Assembly: GCF_000147335.1 (NCBI RefSeq)
Contig: NC_014501.1
Span: forward strand, 3,160,300 to 3,224,299
Direction of reading: 5' to 3'
Length of the DNA: 64,000 nucleotides
From: Gloeothece verrucosa PCC 7822
GTDB taxonomy: Bacteria; Cyanobacteriota; Cyanobacteriia; Cyanobacteriales; Microcystaceae
The notes beneath the pieces are model-generated. The model did no database searches. It worked only from the letters and a program-made list of their open reading frames with translations, and was not told where the DNA came from. The translations under genes were made by a program, and so were the position numbers. Below, in pieces: positions 8,226 through 18,347 of the stretch (positions are counted from its first letter, which is position 1; every line of letters begins with the position of its first letter).

Positions 8226-8774
8226 TTAAATAGTTAAAATATTTCGGGTAAAACTAGGCTTGACTACAGTTTTTTCTCGAATGACAGAATTATTATTTGC
8301 TAATTTTTCTAAAATTTCTTGATAAACTAGATTAGGTTGCTCAAGTAAAGCTTGTATTTTTCCATTACTCTGTATTGTTAAAATATAACCTAGTCCTATA
8401 AATAATTCATAGCCATAATCATCTATATAATAAAATGAGACATACATATCATTAGCAAATAAATTAGAAGCATCTAATAAAAACTCTATTTGTAATCCGG
8501 TTGCAGTTGATTTTTTCTTGGTTGCTAAAATTCGAGGAATTACAAAAGTTTTAAGGTTTTGATATTCTTTAAAAGCTGTATTAACCGCCTTCACAAGAGT
8601 AGCTATTAATAATAAAGCTATAGTTCCAAAAATTAAAACCCAATATAAAGGAATGGGTGTTTTTCCTGCCAAAAACGAAAAAAGAATAGTTAATGACAAT
8701 GAGAGAAATCCTATCCAAAAGGTTTGAATTTCCCAAAAGCTTGCCCATATTAACCCCCAAAAGCTATATTTCAT
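8226..8774 (-). CDS. hypothetical two-helix membrane protein
   Basis: 182 aa. Two strong hydrophobic segments lie at about 18-35 and 42-62, followed by a soluble C-terminal domain of about 115 residues (PRILATKKKSTATGLQIEFL onward) of mixed alpha/beta character. The ribosome-binding site is AAGGGGA, 5 bases before the ATG on the minus strand. It is the first of three unknown genes behind chlH, separated from chlH by 61 bases with a perfect hairpin. Not recognised. Confidence 0.6.
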   Translation of the reverse strand: MKYSFWGLIWASFWEIQTFWIGFLSLSLTILFSFLAGKTPIPLYWVLIFGTIALLLIATLVKAVNTAFKEYQNLKTFVIPRILATKKKSTATGLQIEFLLDASNLFANDMYVSFYYIDDYGYELFIGLGYILTIQSNGKIQALLEQPNLVYQEILEKLANNNSVIREKTVVKPSFTRNILTI

Positions 8775-8793
8775 CTTTTCCCCTTAAACCTAA

Positions 8794-8816
8794 GAGACTG
8801 GCATAACACCAGTCTC
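8794..8816 (-). terminator. stem-loop between chlH and the downstream unknown genes
   Basis: Perfect 8-bp inverted repeat GAGACTGG/CCAGTCTC with a 7-base loop, 20 bases after the chlH stop. There is no T-run on the minus strand, so it may be a processing site or partial attenuator rather than a full terminator. Confidence 0.4.
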
Positions 8817-8835
8817 CCAAGCTTATCCTTCTATT

Positions 8836-11800
8836 CTACTCAATTCCTTCGATGCGATCCTCAACCTCCTGATACAACTCTTGTAACCGTTCTAAATTCT
8901 CCTCAGAAGTTTCCCAATAACCTCGGCCATTTACTTCCAACAAAGTACCCACTATCTTACGGAAAGAATTCGGGTTTAAATTCATCAAGCGCTTACACAT
9001 TTCCTCATCTTTAATAAAGGTCGTGTTCACATCTTCATAAACCCAATTATCTACCGCATCAGCAGTTGCACTCCATCCCATTGTATTGACGAGGCGCTTA
9101 GATAACTCTCGTACCCCTTCATAACCATGCCGCAACATTCCCTCATACCATTTCGGGTTAAGTAATTTTGTACGGGCATCTAAACGAACGGTTTCCGAAA
9201 GCGTCCGAACCTGTGCATTAGCGGTAGTTGTATCCGCAATATATGCCGCCGGTTTGGTTCCATCTCCTTTTAAACTCGAGATCACTTTCGTCGGATCAGA
9301 GTCAAAATAATGAGAAACATCAGTTAAACTAATTTCCGAAGAATCTAAATTTTGAAAGGTTACCTCAGCCGTTTTTAACGCCGCTTCAAACACTTCCCGA
9401 CTGTCATTCATAATACCGGGGTTATCCGAATTAAAGGCGAAAGATTTCCGTTTGAGATACATTTCCTGTAACTCTTTTTCTTCTTCCCAACTGCTATTCT
9501 CTACCGCTAAATTGACGTTAGAAGAATAGGAACCAGAAGCATTAGAAAAGATCCGAGTTGCCGCTTGACGGAGGTTAATACCCATTTCTTCCGCTTGTTG
9601 TAAAGCGTGTTTGCGGACATAATTCATCTCAACGGGTTCATCTGCTTCTGCCGCAAGTTTCACCGCTTGATCTAAGAGGTTCATTTGGTTAATAAATAAG
9701 TCGCGGAATACCCCCGAACAGTTAACCACAACATCGACGCGAGGCCGTCCTAACTCTTCTAAAGGAATCAATTCTAACTTATTTACCCGTCCTAACGCAT
9801 CGGGAACCGGTTTAACCCCCACCATCCACATAATTTGCGCGAGGGACTCCCCATAAGTCTTGATATTATCGGTTCCCCACAAGACACAGGCGATGGTTTC
9901 GGGATATTTACCGCCATTTTCCATCATTTGACGCGCCAGTAAGCGATCTACAACGATCTTAGCTGACTGTACGGCGGCAGTCGTGGGGATAGACTGGGGA
10001 TCTAAGGCATGAATATTTTTACCGGTGGGTAATACATCGGGGTTGCGGATCGGATCGCCACCTGGCCCAGGTAAGACATATTCTCCCTCTAATGCTTTTA
10101 GGAGTGCCCCTAATTCATTATCAGCACAAACTTGTTCTAAACAGAACTCGAGATATTCAAACAGGGGTTTTAAAGCATCTGGATCTACCTTGGTGTAACC
10201 TTCATTGTGTAATGCTTCGATCCAAGGCGCTTTTTTACCGATGTTAAAGAAGTTCAGTTTAGAGATCATGGAAACTCGACCATCTGCATCTACTTGTGCT
10301 TTCACTAAAGCAGATACTGCCGCGCGAGTTGCTAGGGTGATCTTTTGCAGTAACTCAACGTCTTCTAATACGCCTTTGTCACTATTTTTGTAGATCTCCT
10401 CGATATTACGTCCAATACTATTGGCGATGATCCGAGGTAACGATAAGATCTCTTCTTCTTCTCGATCTAAACCGGCTATATTAACGAGAGTTGCGATCGC
10501 TTCTTCAGCAGTGGGAGGTTGTCCGATGACATGAAGTCCACAGGGTAACAAGCGTGACTCAATTTCCATCAGCTTGCGATAGACTAACCCGACAATATTA
10601 TCTCGTTCTTCTGAGGTTAAATTAGCCGCATCTGTTTCGGGTAACTCGATATCTTTATCTAAGTTTACCAAGCGACATTTATCGACGATCGTATTCACGA
10701 TAGGAATACCCCGTCCGCTATCTTTGAGGGTTTGATAAGATCCGATCAACTCGCTTAACTCTTTCAACCCTTTATATAACCCGGCATTTTCAGCCGGAGG
10801 AGTTAAGTAAGAAATAGTTTCTGCATAACTGCGGCGTTTAGCAATAGTGGCCTCACTGGGGTTATTAGCGGCATAGTAATAGAGGTTAGGAATATTGCCA
10901 ATGAGGTTATCTGGATAACATTCCCCAGACATTCCCATCTGTTTACCGGGCATAAATTCCAACGATCCATGAGTCCCAAAATGAAGAACCGCATCTGCTT
11001 GCCAAACTTGGTTTAAATAAGTATAGTAAGCGGCGAACCCGTGATGAGGACTAGCGGACCGTGAGAAGAGTAACCGCATGGGATCACCTTCATATCCGAA
11101 AGTGGGTTGAACTCCGATAAAGACATTGCCAAACGCTTTCCCATATATCAGTAAATTTTGTCCATCGCTGTTGAGATGTCCTGGCGGCGGTCCCCAATTT
11201 TCTTCTAATCTTTCAGAATAGGGAGTAAGACGTTCATACTCTTCCACCGACATCCGATAGGCGATGTTTAACTCAGGACTATGATACTGTGCTTGGGCAT
11301 CATGAATGACTGCTTCCATCAAGTCTTTAGGAGACTCGGGTAAGTCTAGTACATCATACCCGTTACCTTTTAATGCTTTCATCACTTCGTAGATCGATCC
11401 GAAAACATCGAGGTAAGCGGCAGTTCCCACATTTCCTTTATCGGGAGGGAAACTAAAGACAGTTATGGCAACTTTTTTATCTAATTTAGGTTTTTTACGT
11501 AGGGTAGCCCATTTTAAGGCGCGTTGGGCGATCGCTTCGATCCGGTCTTGTAGGGCGATCGCTTTACCGGTGGTGCCATCGCGTCCTGATAGAATAATAG
11601 GTTCTATGGCCCCGTCTAATTCGGGAATAGCGATCTGTAATGCTACTTGGATCGGATGTAACCCTAAGTCGCTTTCTTCCCATTCCTGTGTCGTTTGGAA
11701 TACCAGGGGTAAAGCACACATATAGGGACGGTTTAACCGTTTTAAGGCCTCGATCGCTTTTGGATGGTCTTGTCTTGCGGGTCCTCCCACCAAAGCAAAC

Positions 11801-12837
11801 CCCGTTAAAGATACCGCCGTATCCACAATAGGAACCGGTTCAACCCCTTTGAGAGTGCGATCATAGAAATAAGCATCTACGGGTTTAGAAAAGTCTAACC
11901 CGCCGGCAAAAACCGGTAACACTCTTGCGCCCATAGCTTCTAATTCTTGTACCATAGCGACATAATGGGCATCATCGCCGGTGACTAAGTGAGTCCGTTG
12001 TAAAATTAAACCAACACAAGGGGCTAAAGGATCTTTTAAGTCATCTGAGATATCAGTCCTACTGTTGTACCAGTTGAGATACTCTTTGACATCTTCAAAC
12101 ATTTTTAAAGATAGAGGATGCCAAATTCCCAAGTCAGGATAGACAACCGGTTCAGCATAGTCTATTCCTTCGGACTTTTGGGTTTTGTTTTCTGACTTAA
12201 AGACATATCTATCCGCCAACATTAGCAGAAAGTTTTCCAAATTATCGGAAGATCCCCCTAGCCAATATTGGAAACTGAGCATAAAATTACGGGCATCTTG
12301 GGCTTTTTCGACCGGCAAGTATTTTAAAACTTGGGGAAGGGTTCGCAATAACTTCAGCATCGCATCTTGGAAACCTGCGCCTGAGTTTTGCTTGCGCTTT
12401 TTCATGAAAGATGCTATTACGCTTTTTGACTGACCCAGTTGCGCCATCGAAAAACTGCCCATTTTATTTAAGCGCATGACTTGGGGCATAGAGGGAAAGA
12501 CCACGATGCACCCTAGTCTATCCCGTTCCGGTTGCACTGCTGCCACCACTTTATCGGCTAAATCTTCGATAAAAATCAAAGAAGCGATAAAAATGTTGGC
12601 TTGGGCTATATCTCGTTTAAAATCTTCGTAATTTTCTGGATCGCGCAGTTCCTCTATAAGATAGCCGCTTATTTCTACCGCTATTTTCGGGTTATTTTGG
12701 TTAATGCTTTTGACGGCGGCGGACAATGCACTCTGATACTGAGGTTCTAGCACGACATAGACCACCTTTAACAATGAGCGCCCATTGAGGTCATGCGGAA
12801 CAATATGGCGGATGGTGGACTTGACGTGAGTGAACAT
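8836..12837 (-). CDS. chlH: magnesium chelatase subunit H
   Basis: 1333 aa, the usual length. ChlH binds protoporphyrin IX and, with the ChlI/ChlD ATPase, inserts Mg2+ in the first committed step of chlorophyll synthesis. The protein starts [20 protein letters not shown] and carries the CobN/Mg-chelatase signatures [20 protein letters not shown] and [20 protein letters not shown] in the centre, and [18 protein letters not shown] towards the C-terminus. The other chelatase subunits are not in the window. A 733-bp AT-rich leader/intergenic region lies upstream, which could hold the light- and haem-responsive control known for this gene in other organisms. Confidence 0.98.
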   Translation of the reverse strand: MFTHVKSTIRHIVPHDLNGRSLLKVVYVVLEPQYQSALSAAVKSINQNNPKIAVEISGYLIEELRDPENYEDFKRDIAQANIFIASLIFIEDLADKVVAAVQPERDRLGCIVVFPSMPQVMRLNKMGSFSMAQLGQSKSVIASFMKKRKQNSGAGFQDAMLKLLRTLPQVLKYLPVEKAQDARNFMLSFQYWLGGSSDNLENFLLMLADRYVFKSENKTQKSEGIDYAEPVVYPDLGIWHPLSLKMFEDVKEYLNWYNSRTDISDDLKDPLAPCVGLILQRTHLVTGDDAHYVAMVQELEAMGARVLPVFAGGLDFSKPVDAYFYDRTLKGVEPVPIVDTAVSLTGFALVGGPARQDHPKAIEALKRLNRPYMCALPLVFQTTQEWEESDLGLHPIQVALQIAIPELDGAIEPIILSGRDGTTGKAIALQDRIEAIAQRALKWATLRKKPKLDKKVAITVFSFPPDKGNVGTAAYLDVFGSIYEVMKALKGNGYDVLDLPESPKDLMEAVIHDAQAQYHSPELNIAYRMSVEEYERLTPYSERLEENWGPPPGHLNSDGQNLLIYGKAFGNVFIGVQPTFGYEGDPMRLLFSRSASPHHGFAAYYTYLNQVWQADAVLHFGTHGSLEFMPGKQMGMSGECYPDNLIGNIPNLYYYAANNPSEATIAKRRSYAETISYLTPPAENAGLYKGLKELSELIGSYQTLKDSGRGIPIVNTIVDKCRLVNLDKDIELPETDAANLTSEERDNIVGLVYRKLMEIESRLLPCGLHVIGQPPTAEEAIATLVNIAGLDREEEEILSLPRIIANSIGRNIEEIYKNSDKGVLEDVELLQKITLATRAAVSALVKAQVDADGRVSMISKLNFFNIGKKAPWIEALHNEGYTKVDPDALKPLFEYLEFCLEQVCADNELGALLKALEGEYVLPGPGGDPIRNPDVLPTGKNIHALDPQSIPTTAAVQSAKIVVDRLLARQMMENGGKYPETIACVLWGTDNIKTYGESLAQIMWMVGVKPVPDALGRVNKLELIPLEELGRPRVDVVVNCSGVFRDLFINQMNLLDQAVKLAAEADEPVEMNYVRKHALQQAEEMGINLRQAATRIFSNASGSYSSNVNLAVENSSWEEEKELQEMYLKRKSFAFNSDNPGIMNDSREVFEAALKTAEVTFQNLDSSEISLTDVSHYFDSDPTKVISSLKGDGTKPAAYIADTTTANAQVRTLSETVRLDARTKLLNPKWYEGMLRHGYEGVRELSKRLVNTMGWSATADAVDNWVYEDVNTTFIKDEEMCKRLMNLNPNSFRKIVGTLLEVNGRGYWETSEENLERLQELYQEVEDRIEGIE

Positions 12838-13434
12838 ATATGGTGTATCTCCTTAAATAATTGCGGTAACAGCTTAGGCACAGTCGCTAATAACTGTCTG
12901 GTGAATAATCGCTCCTTTGTGGAAGGTATCAGAAAATGACCCTACCATGAGCGTTTACTCTTGGTTTTGACACAATTTGCAAAGAATGATGAAAAATTAT
13001 GTTACAAATATTAACATTTTTTGTGAGTGTTTACTTCAAAAATTATTTATAAATATTTACAATTATTTGTTTGACAATTTATCTAAAGTGTGTATTTATT
13101 GACAGAGAAACCGAGATAGTTTAAAGCTTAGGAGCAAGACAAATTAGTGTGCCGCTTTGCTCAATGATCGATCTAAGCTAAGGATCATCCCTAAGCCATT
13201 GTCAGGAAAAAGCCTTCAGAAAAAAAATTTCTAGGTCTAAAAAAGCTCAAGGTGTAATGATATTTTTTCAATTATTTCTTAGTATTGATAGTATAAATTT
13301 TTTGTAACTCTACTCAATTTCACGGCTCCATAATCAGTTTTTTCTAAAAATTTATCAAATCTTTAAAAAAAGTGCGTAGCTTTACATAAAATTGACTAAA
13401 ATTTAAGATTTTATTTTTGATATTTTTAGTAATA
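12838..13434. other. AT-rich region upstream of chlH
   Basis: No gene seen. It must contain the chlH promoter (minus strand) and the promoter of the candidate small RNA on the plus strand. Long A/T tracts dominate between 13000 and 13440. I could not pick a reliable chlH -10 box. Confidence 0.4.
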
Positions 13435-13440
13435 TATAAT
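13435..13440 (+). promoter_or_regulatory. -10 box of the candidate small RNA
   Basis: Perfect TATAAT placed so that transcription would begin near 13447, just before three consecutive stem-loops ending in a terminator. No good -35 is visible at the usual spacing. Confidence 0.5.
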
Positions 13441-13446
13441 TAAGGT

Positions 13447-13550
13447 TATTGACCGGAGGCACTGCTTAACCTCCTAGATGCCCTGGTTGAACAGCATCTG
13501 AATGCCAAGAGTAGCAAGGGTGGCTAGTAACTAATCTAGCCGCCTCTTTT
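13447..13550 (+). ncRNA. candidate structured small RNA with intrinsic terminator
   Basis: About 105 nt in the gap between chlH and the 3' end of cofH. Seen directly: TATAAT at 13435-13440; a first hairpin GGAGG/CCTCC (13455-13459 with 13470-13474); a second hairpin AGATGC/GCATCT (13476-13481 with 13494-13499); and a third, 9-bp, GGTGGCTAG/CTAGCCGCC with one G-U pair (13519-13527 with 13536-13544), followed by TCTTTT. That is promoter, two stems and a Rho-independent terminator in order, with no open reading frame. The first stem exposes or hides a CCTCC that is complementary to Shine-Dalgarno sequences, a property of trans-acting photosynthesis sRNAs such as PsrR1. I do not claim it belongs to that family. 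Confidence 0.6.
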
Positions 13551-13570
13551 CATTTTATTATTTTTTGAAA

Positions 13571-14725
13571 TTAATTTTTTGAAGAAGATAAGCTTGAATA
13601 TAGCGTCCCTCGTTCTTGATAGGAACGACCTAGGGATAAAATCGCTTCTTGTAGGGTTTCTACTTCCATACAAGTGCCTCCTTGCGCCCCGGCCATAGTG
13701 GTAATATGTTCTTCCATTAATGTTCCTCCAATATCATTACATCCCCATGTCAAGGCAACAGTTGCGCCTTTTAATCCCAGTTTTACCCAACTCGGTTGAT
13801 GGTTAGCTATCCATTGATCTAAATAAATACGGGCCACGGCGGTTAAAAGTAAAGTATCCTCTAATACCGGTTGATCGCGTCCGACTCGTTTACGTAAAGA
13901 TGGGGGGGCCTGTTGTCCCACAAAGGGAAGGAGAATAAATTCTGTAATTTTGGCAGGGTACCCTTTTTCAATGGCAGTTTTTTGAAGTGAACGCAGTTGT
14001 TCTAAATGTCTAATCTGTTGAATAGGGGTTTCAATATGCCCACATAACAGGGTACTGGTAGTCGGTACACCCAACCGATGGGCAGTGCTAACAATGTCTA
14101 ACCAAGTCTCTGTATTAATTTTTTCAGGACAGATCACCCGTCTTACTTGATCATCTAATACTTCTGCCGCCGTTCCGGGCATAGACCCCAATCCGGCATC
14201 TCGAAGAGCGATAATAACATCTGTATAACTCCTTTGATCTTCCCTAGCGATAAACTGCACTTCTTGAGGAGAAAAAGCATGAAGATGCACTTGGGGAAAT
14301 TGATCTTTAATAGTTTTGACCAAGTTTAAATAATAAGCTAAAGAAGACCCCTTCAGTTTAGCTTTGGGGTTTAACCCTCCCTGCATACAAATTTCCGTTG
14401 CTCCTCGTTGCACTGCCTCGGCTGTTTTTGCGAAAATTTGCTCTGTATTGAGCCAAAAAGCTCCTTCTTGTCCTTCATCTCGACGAAATGCACAAAAGTT
14501 ACAATGTTGCTCACAAATGTTAGTAAAGTTAATATTTCGGTTGATGACATAGGTCACCGTGTCTCCTACCCGTTTAAAGCGAAGATGATCAGCCGTATCT
14601 CGGATCAGTGCGATCGCTTCGGGTTCATTTTGATGCAGTAAGATGACTCCTTCTGCAAGTGATAGATCAATTCCTTGTTTGGCTTGCTGTAAAATCGCTT
14701 CGACGGCTTCTATTTGGCTGCTCAC
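13571..14725 (-). CDS. cofH: 7,8-didemethyl-8-hydroxy-5-deazariboflavin (FO) synthase subunit 2
   Basis: 384-aa radical-SAM enzyme. The CX3CX2C cluster motif is present as CEQHCNFC (about 71-78) followed by [17 protein letters not shown] and [10 protein letters not shown] (about 111-160) are typical of CofH rather than CofG. CofH joins a tyrosine-derived radical to 5-amino-6-ribitylaminouracil; with CofG it makes the deazaflavin FO, used in cyanobacteria mainly as the antenna of DNA photolyase. CofG is not in the window. Monocistronic, ending convergently with the candidate small RNA. Confidence 0.93.
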   Translation of the reverse strand: MSSQIEAVEAILQQAKQGIDLSLAEGVILLHQNEPEAIALIRDTADHLRFKRVGDTVTYVINRNINFTNICEQHCNFCAFRRDEGQEGAFWLNTEQIFAKTAEAVQRGATEICMQGGLNPKAKLKGSSLAYYLNLVKTIKDQFPQVHLHAFSPQEVQFIAREDQRSYTDVIIALRDAGLGSMPGTAAEVLDDQVRRVICPEKINTETWLDIVSTAHRLGVPTTSTLLCGHIETPIQQIRHLEQLRSLQKTAIEKGYPAKITEFILLPFVGQQAPPSLRKRVGRDQPVLEDTLLLTAVARIYLDQWIANHQPSWVKLGLKGATVALTWGCNDIGGTLMEEHITTMAGAQGGTCMEVETLQEAILSLGRSYQERGTLYSSLSSSKN

Positions 14726-15175
14726 AGGACCTTCAATTGGCTACTTTATCTCAATATTCTTTTTTATTTTAAGTGATTTGATGCTAAAGCAGTTATTAGT
14801 CATTAGTCATTAGTTAGTAGTCATTAGTCAGTAGTCATTAGTTATTAGTTATTAATTAGGTCTTTTAGATGATTTTAATATCCTTGGGCGAAGTTTAACC
14901 TATTTTAAGCTTTTTCAGCAACCTTTAATTTTTTTATTAACTTGACTTAACTCAATTTAAGGATTTCTGATAAAAAAAAATAATTTTGTATCAAGCAATT
15001 CATTTTTTCTGTCTCAGGAGAGAGAAAGCAAAAATTATTAAAGTCTAAAATTAGCTGAGTATGCCGCTTATTAAATTTTTAAATCAGGCAGTAGACAAAA
15101 GCGGCAGTTCAGACAATAACTTAAAATTTATCATGAGTTTTTAACGAAAAAATATAGCCAAAGGAGCGAATTTTA
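14726..15175. other. intergenic region with heptamer repeats
   Basis: Holds a cluster of TTAGTCA-type repeats (14793-14860, listed separately). The rest is AT-rich and shows no gene. The plus-strand gene at 15176 has AAAGGAG 8-14 bases upstream of its start. Confidence 0.5.
14793..14860 (+). repeat. TTAGTCA heptamer (STRR-like) repeat cluster
   Basis: Tandem and near-tandem copies of ATTAGTC/AGTAGTC units between cofH and the next gene, including a run of three perfect ATTAGTC-type units. Same family as the clusters at 23563, 24216, 47088, 54104, 54237, 55779 and 55926. Confidence 0.75.
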
Positions 15176-15550
15176 ATGAAGACCACTAACAAGCTACCTT
15201 CTTACTCAAGTTGGATTTTTGGTTCCCCCTACCTGTGGCTAAATTGGCAACGAAGTTTATGGGGAAATTGGTCTGATATTTGGTCACAATTTCCGATATT
15301 TGGAGGAAACTTTACTAAACAATCGCTGGCTATTCAAGAAAAATTGGTTCAGTCATTTCTAGAAGTTGAAGAAAAATCGGTTGAAAGGAGTTTAGATGCT
15401 CAAAAGAGATTTTGGGATAACTATTTTGATTTCTTGCAAGGACAGAATAACGGCATTCAAAAACCCAAGCCGAAATCCCACCCCTCACCAAAGCTAGAAG
15501 AATTTCCTTCCTTAGCTAAACTAGAGGAATTTCCGGTTTCTGCCAAATAA
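15176..15550 (+). CDS. hypothetical protein, possibly phasin-like
   Basis: 124 aa. A Trp-rich N-terminal third (about residues 13-39, tryptophans in GSPYLWLNWQRSLWGNWSDI) is followed by an amphipathic helix (SLAIQEKLVQSFLEVEEKSV, about 50-69) that continues into SLDAQKRFWDNYFDFLQ. A Pro/Lys-rich tail carries two copies of KLEEFP. A good ribosome-binding site (AAAGGAG) is present. The amphipathic-helix layout would suit a granule-associated protein such as a phasin, but no polyhydroxyalkanoate gene is nearby and I do not recognise the family. Monocistronic. Confidence 0.55.
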   Translation: MKTTNKLPSYSSWIFGSPYLWLNWQRSLWGNWSDIWSQFPIFGGNFTKQSLAIQEKLVQSFLEVEEKSVERSLDAQKRFWDNYFDFLQGQNNGIQKPKPKSHPSPKLEEFPSLAKLEEFPVSAK

Positions 15551-15790
15551 TCTAATTGATAAATTCAAGGCAGCATAGTCAAATCAAAAGTCGTCAATCT
15601 TGTTTGATTATGCTGTTTAATATTAAAAAATAGGCGATTTTAATAAAATTAATTTATGAGAAAGTTATAATTTTTAACGTATTTTAGATCACAGTAAATC
15701 ATTATTTTTGACAAGTATATCTCGGGAGAGATGCAAACAATAATGGTCATTTATTAAAGTTAAAAGCAAAGTCATTCGAGGGTTTTTGTC

Positions 15791-16615
15791 ATGCCTCTTT
15801 TAAAAATAGAAAAGTATAATTCTAATTACAAAAATGAAATATTTCGAGGAAACTCTATCGAAAGTTTTTCAGTTTATGAAAGCAAAAATCATGAAAAAGT
15901 TGGTACAATTTATGCCATTTTAGTTGATGAATCGGGACAATTACGTTATTTAGTGATTGATGCTAAATCCTGGGGATTTGATAAAAAAGTCTTGCTCCCT
16001 ATTGGTCGTTCCCGCATTGACTATAGCAATCAACGGATCTATGCTCTTGATTTAACCAAAGAGCAGGTCAAACTTCTTCCCGAATATACTGATGATCTAG
16101 TGGTAGACTACAATTATGAAGAAAGCGTCAGGTCAAATTATCGAACTGATGGCGGACAAATTACACCTTATGATCGTACTAACTACAGCTACGAAAGCGA
16201 ACCCGAACTTTATGGTATTCGAGAAGTAGATTATAGCTCAATTAACCTTTACGGAGAACGCTTATTAGCTGAAAAAAATCGTCAGAAAGTCGGAGAAGTC
16301 AAGATTGGCAAATCAGTAATCACAGAAGTAGCTCGTGTTTCTGTTCCTGTAGAAAAAGAACGAGCCATTATTGAACACAGTCGTCTGAGTGAAAGCGGAC
16401 AAACTGTGCCTGAGTATCAAGCTAACTTCGGTGAAGGTGAACTTTATATAGAAATTTTTGAAGAAACAGCCAATATACGTAAAGAAGCTTTCGTCAGTGG
16501 TCAAGTAACCGTTAAAAAAGTAGTAGAGCGCGGCTTAGTAACGGCAGAAGAGTATCTACGCCGTGAGGAAATAAAGATAGAAGGAGATGCCAATCCCCTG
16601 ATTGAGCAGAGATAA
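15791..16615 (+). CDS. PRC-barrel and DUF2382 domain stress-type protein
   Basis: 274 aa. The N-terminal PRC-barrel-like domain (about 20-100) contains GTIYAILVDESGQLRYLVID and a following KVLLPIGRSRID. A Tyr/Glu-rich linker follows. The C-terminal domain (about 160-274: GERLLAEKNRQKVGEVKIGK, PVEKERAIIEH, then a V-K-K-x-V-x-x-G-L-V-T-A-E-E-Y-L-R-R-E-E ending) matches DUF2382. Proteins with this architecture in cyanobacteria and actinobacteria are often stress-induced; the molecular role is unknown. Ends in a clear Rho-independent terminator. Confidence 0.8.
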   Translation: MPLLKIEKYNSNYKNEIFRGNSIESFSVYESKNHEKVGTIYAILVDESGQLRYLVIDAKSWGFDKKVLLPIGRSRIDYSNQRIYALDLTKEQVKLLPEYTDDLVVDYNYEESVRSNYRTDGGQITPYDRTNYSYESEPELYGIREVDYSSINLYGERLLAEKNRQKVGEVKIGKSVITEVARVSVPVEKERAIIEHSRLSESGQTVPEYQANFGEGELYIEIFEETANIRKEAFVSGQVTVKKVVERGLVTAEEYLRREEIKIEGDANPLIEQR

Positions 16616-16635
16616 TCATCTACTCTTTTGAGTCA

Positions 16636-16667
16636 CCCCACCCTAACAGGGATGGGGATTCTTTTTT
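16636..16667 (+). terminator. Rho-independent terminator
   Basis: CCCCACCCTAACAGGGATGGGG folds into a stem of 8-9 bp (one mismatch) with a very short loop, followed by ATTCTTTTTT. It lies 20 bases after the PRC/DUF2382 gene stop and may serve the convergent DUF3318 gene too. Confidence 0.85.
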
Positions 16668-16694
16668 AAGCACCGTTGTCACCCCGTGAGGGAA

Positions 16695-17306
16695 TTATTC
16701 TTGTTTAACGCTATCAGGAACCCCTACAGGGGAAATATTAGCCATCGCTCTGAGGTTTTGACAACGGATTAACTCAGTAAAATTTAAACTGGAACGTCCC
16801 TCAATTTGGGCAACAGTTTCTATACCCGATAACAAGTGTTTAGCCGCTTCTGTTTCTGTATAGCCGCGTCTGGTGGCAACTTTAATCGCTCCCTCATCGG
16901 CATCTATTTCACGTTGTACACTACGATTATTACGCCAGATTTGGCGTGCCGCTAAGGTTGTCAATCCTCCCGCTATTACAATACCAATAGCATCAGCCTG
17001 CATCAATTCTAGGGTTAATCCTAGCAAAGCGGCTAGAGTTACCCCTTGATATAAATCTGGTTTAAACCATTGAACATTGGTTAAGAGACTAACCGCTCGT
17101 AACAAAATTAAATCTCGTTGAGGTCTCGACAACCGTCGCCATAAATCAAAATTAATATATATATAGCGGCTGCCTTGCTTCCAAGGCAAAGGAAAAGGGG
17201 TATCAATCACTTTAGCCTGTTGTGGTTTGCTAACAAGCTTAGTTAACATTCGCCCAGAGGCGGGCATTAGATCAAGTAAACGGCTGATTTCAGATTCTAG
17301 ATTCAT
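16695..17306 (-). CDS. DUF3318 domain-containing protein
   Basis: 203 aa, conserved in cyanobacteria. N-terminal part with LLDLMPASGRMLTKLVSKPQ (about 11-30), FPLPWKQGSRYIYINFDLW, then RLSRPQRDLILLRAVSWL-like sequence. Two hydrophobic segments lie at about 86-100 and 104-122. An acidic stretch VQREIDADEGAIKVA (about 130-144) with conserved E/D and H (AAKHLL) vaguely recalls membrane M48-type peptidases, but no HExxH is present. Function unknown. Convergent with the PRC/DUF2382 gene. Confidence 0.8.
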   Translation of the reverse strand: MNLESEISRLLDLMPASGRMLTKLVSKPQQAKVIDTPFPLPWKQGSRYIYINFDLWRRLSRPQRDLILLRAVSLLTNVQWFKPDLYQGVTLAALLGLTLELMQADAIGIVIAGGLTTLAARQIWRNNRSVQREIDADEGAIKVATRRGYTETEAAKHLLSGIETVAQIEGRSSLNFTELIRCQNLRAMANISPVGVPDSVKQE

Positions 17307-17771
17307 CGATCAGGGTTAAATAGTCCTAATCATTGAGTATAATGGCTTTCTGAATTAATGTCTTTTTCTAAGCAAGTTTCTAAAAATTGGATTTTGTATA
17401 GATACCAAAACCGACTCATGTGCCAGACTGATTGAGATTCGCTCCCTTCTAGAGGCTGGTTTAGATAGAGCCAGAAGGCGAAGCAAAAATGTCTTATTTT
17501 CCACATCATAAGTAGACAATCTCCAGGGAAAGGTAAAGGTTAGACTAGACTATTTCATCAAGTCCCAAAATTTAGACTCGTGTGAGGAGTAGCCTCCTAC
17601 TAATAATTTGCCAAATTTAGGGGGGATTATTCTAGTCATATTTACTGAAGATTTGCTGCTTGATTCCGCCAGGTAAGTGATTACGCCGATTTGGAAATTT
17701 TGATAAAGATTACAAATTTTCGTAATCTTTGACATAACTTCAAGATTTACCAATTTTTTCGCATTAATTTT
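17307..17771. other. intergenic gap, probably no gene
   Basis: Between DUF3318 and folB. A 67-codon open frame on the minus strand at 17550-17753 lacks family resemblance and a good ribosome-binding site, so I do not call it. A small inverted repeat GAGGAGTAGCCTCC lies near 17582 and could end the folB transcript. Confidence 0.4.
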
Positions 17772-18140
17772 TTATTTTTCATGACTAAAGGGGCGAGTAA
17801 TATCGATGGTAATGTTGCCTCCAAAGTCAGGAATAGGGGCAGCCGGCTTAGAGAGTTCTACTCGCACTTGTTGGACTCTCGGAAGTTGCAAAAGTTCATC
17901 AGCGATGACGGTGGCTAATTTTTCAATGAGGGCAAATTTAGAATTTTTTATTAAGTTTTTTACAATGCTGATCGCTTGACGATAGTCTAAAGTCTTTTCG
18001 ATGTCATCACTACTCCCCGCCTCGGTTAAATCTAGCCAAAGGGTAAGGCTGACTTCGAACCATTGTCCGAGAATTTGTTCTTCGGGTAAGTAGCCGGTAT
18101 AGCCATAACATTTAATTTCTGTAATTTTAATCGCGTCCAT
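17772..18140 (-). CDS. folB: dihydroneopterin aldolase
   Basis: 122 aa, the normal size. Catalyses retro-aldol cleavage of 7,8-dihydroneopterin to 6-hydroxymethyl-dihydropterin in folate synthesis. Motifs: CYGYTGYLPEEQILGQWFEV (about 11-30, with the conserved G-x-x-x-x-E substrate loop), TLDYRQAISIV (about 50-60), FALIEKLATVIADELL (about 68-83, catalytic-site Glu/Lys region) and VELSKPAAPIP near the end. Start ATG at 18138-18140, with AAAGGAG on the minus strand just upstream. Confidence 0.93.
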   Translation of the reverse strand: MDAIKITEIKCYGYTGYLPEEQILGQWFEVSLTLWLDLTEAGSSDDIEKTLDYRQAISIVKNLIKNSKFALIEKLATVIADELLQLPRVQQVRVELSKPAAPIPDFGGNITIDITRPFSHEK

Positions 18141-18233
18141 TAATGCTCCTTTTCCAGGTTGTTGAGTTATCTTAAACGAAAAAGATAAACTGCTTTCACC
18201 TCTAAATTACCAGTTTAGAGGCGCAAACTCGAG

Positions 18234-18296
18234 AACCGGCATTAAAAAACACCGGTTAGGGAAGCATCACTTGGGAGCTTCCATTGAGAGGCTCCC
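18234..18296 (-). terminator. two stem-loops after the PEP-CTERM gene
   Basis: Inverted repeats AACCGG/CCGGTT (18234-18257) and GGGAGC/GCTCCC (18273-18296) lie 50-115 bases downstream of the minus-strand PEP-CTERM gene. Neither has a T-run, so termination is only probable. Confidence 0.4.
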
Positions 18297-18347
18297 GGAT
18301 AAAATTAGCTAATCTTCAAAACTTTAATTGGTCCTAGGAAATACCAG

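Noticed and set aside
17550-17753. 67-codon open frame after folB
   Set aside because: No good ribosome-binding site or recognisable motif; the composition fits intergenic DNA.
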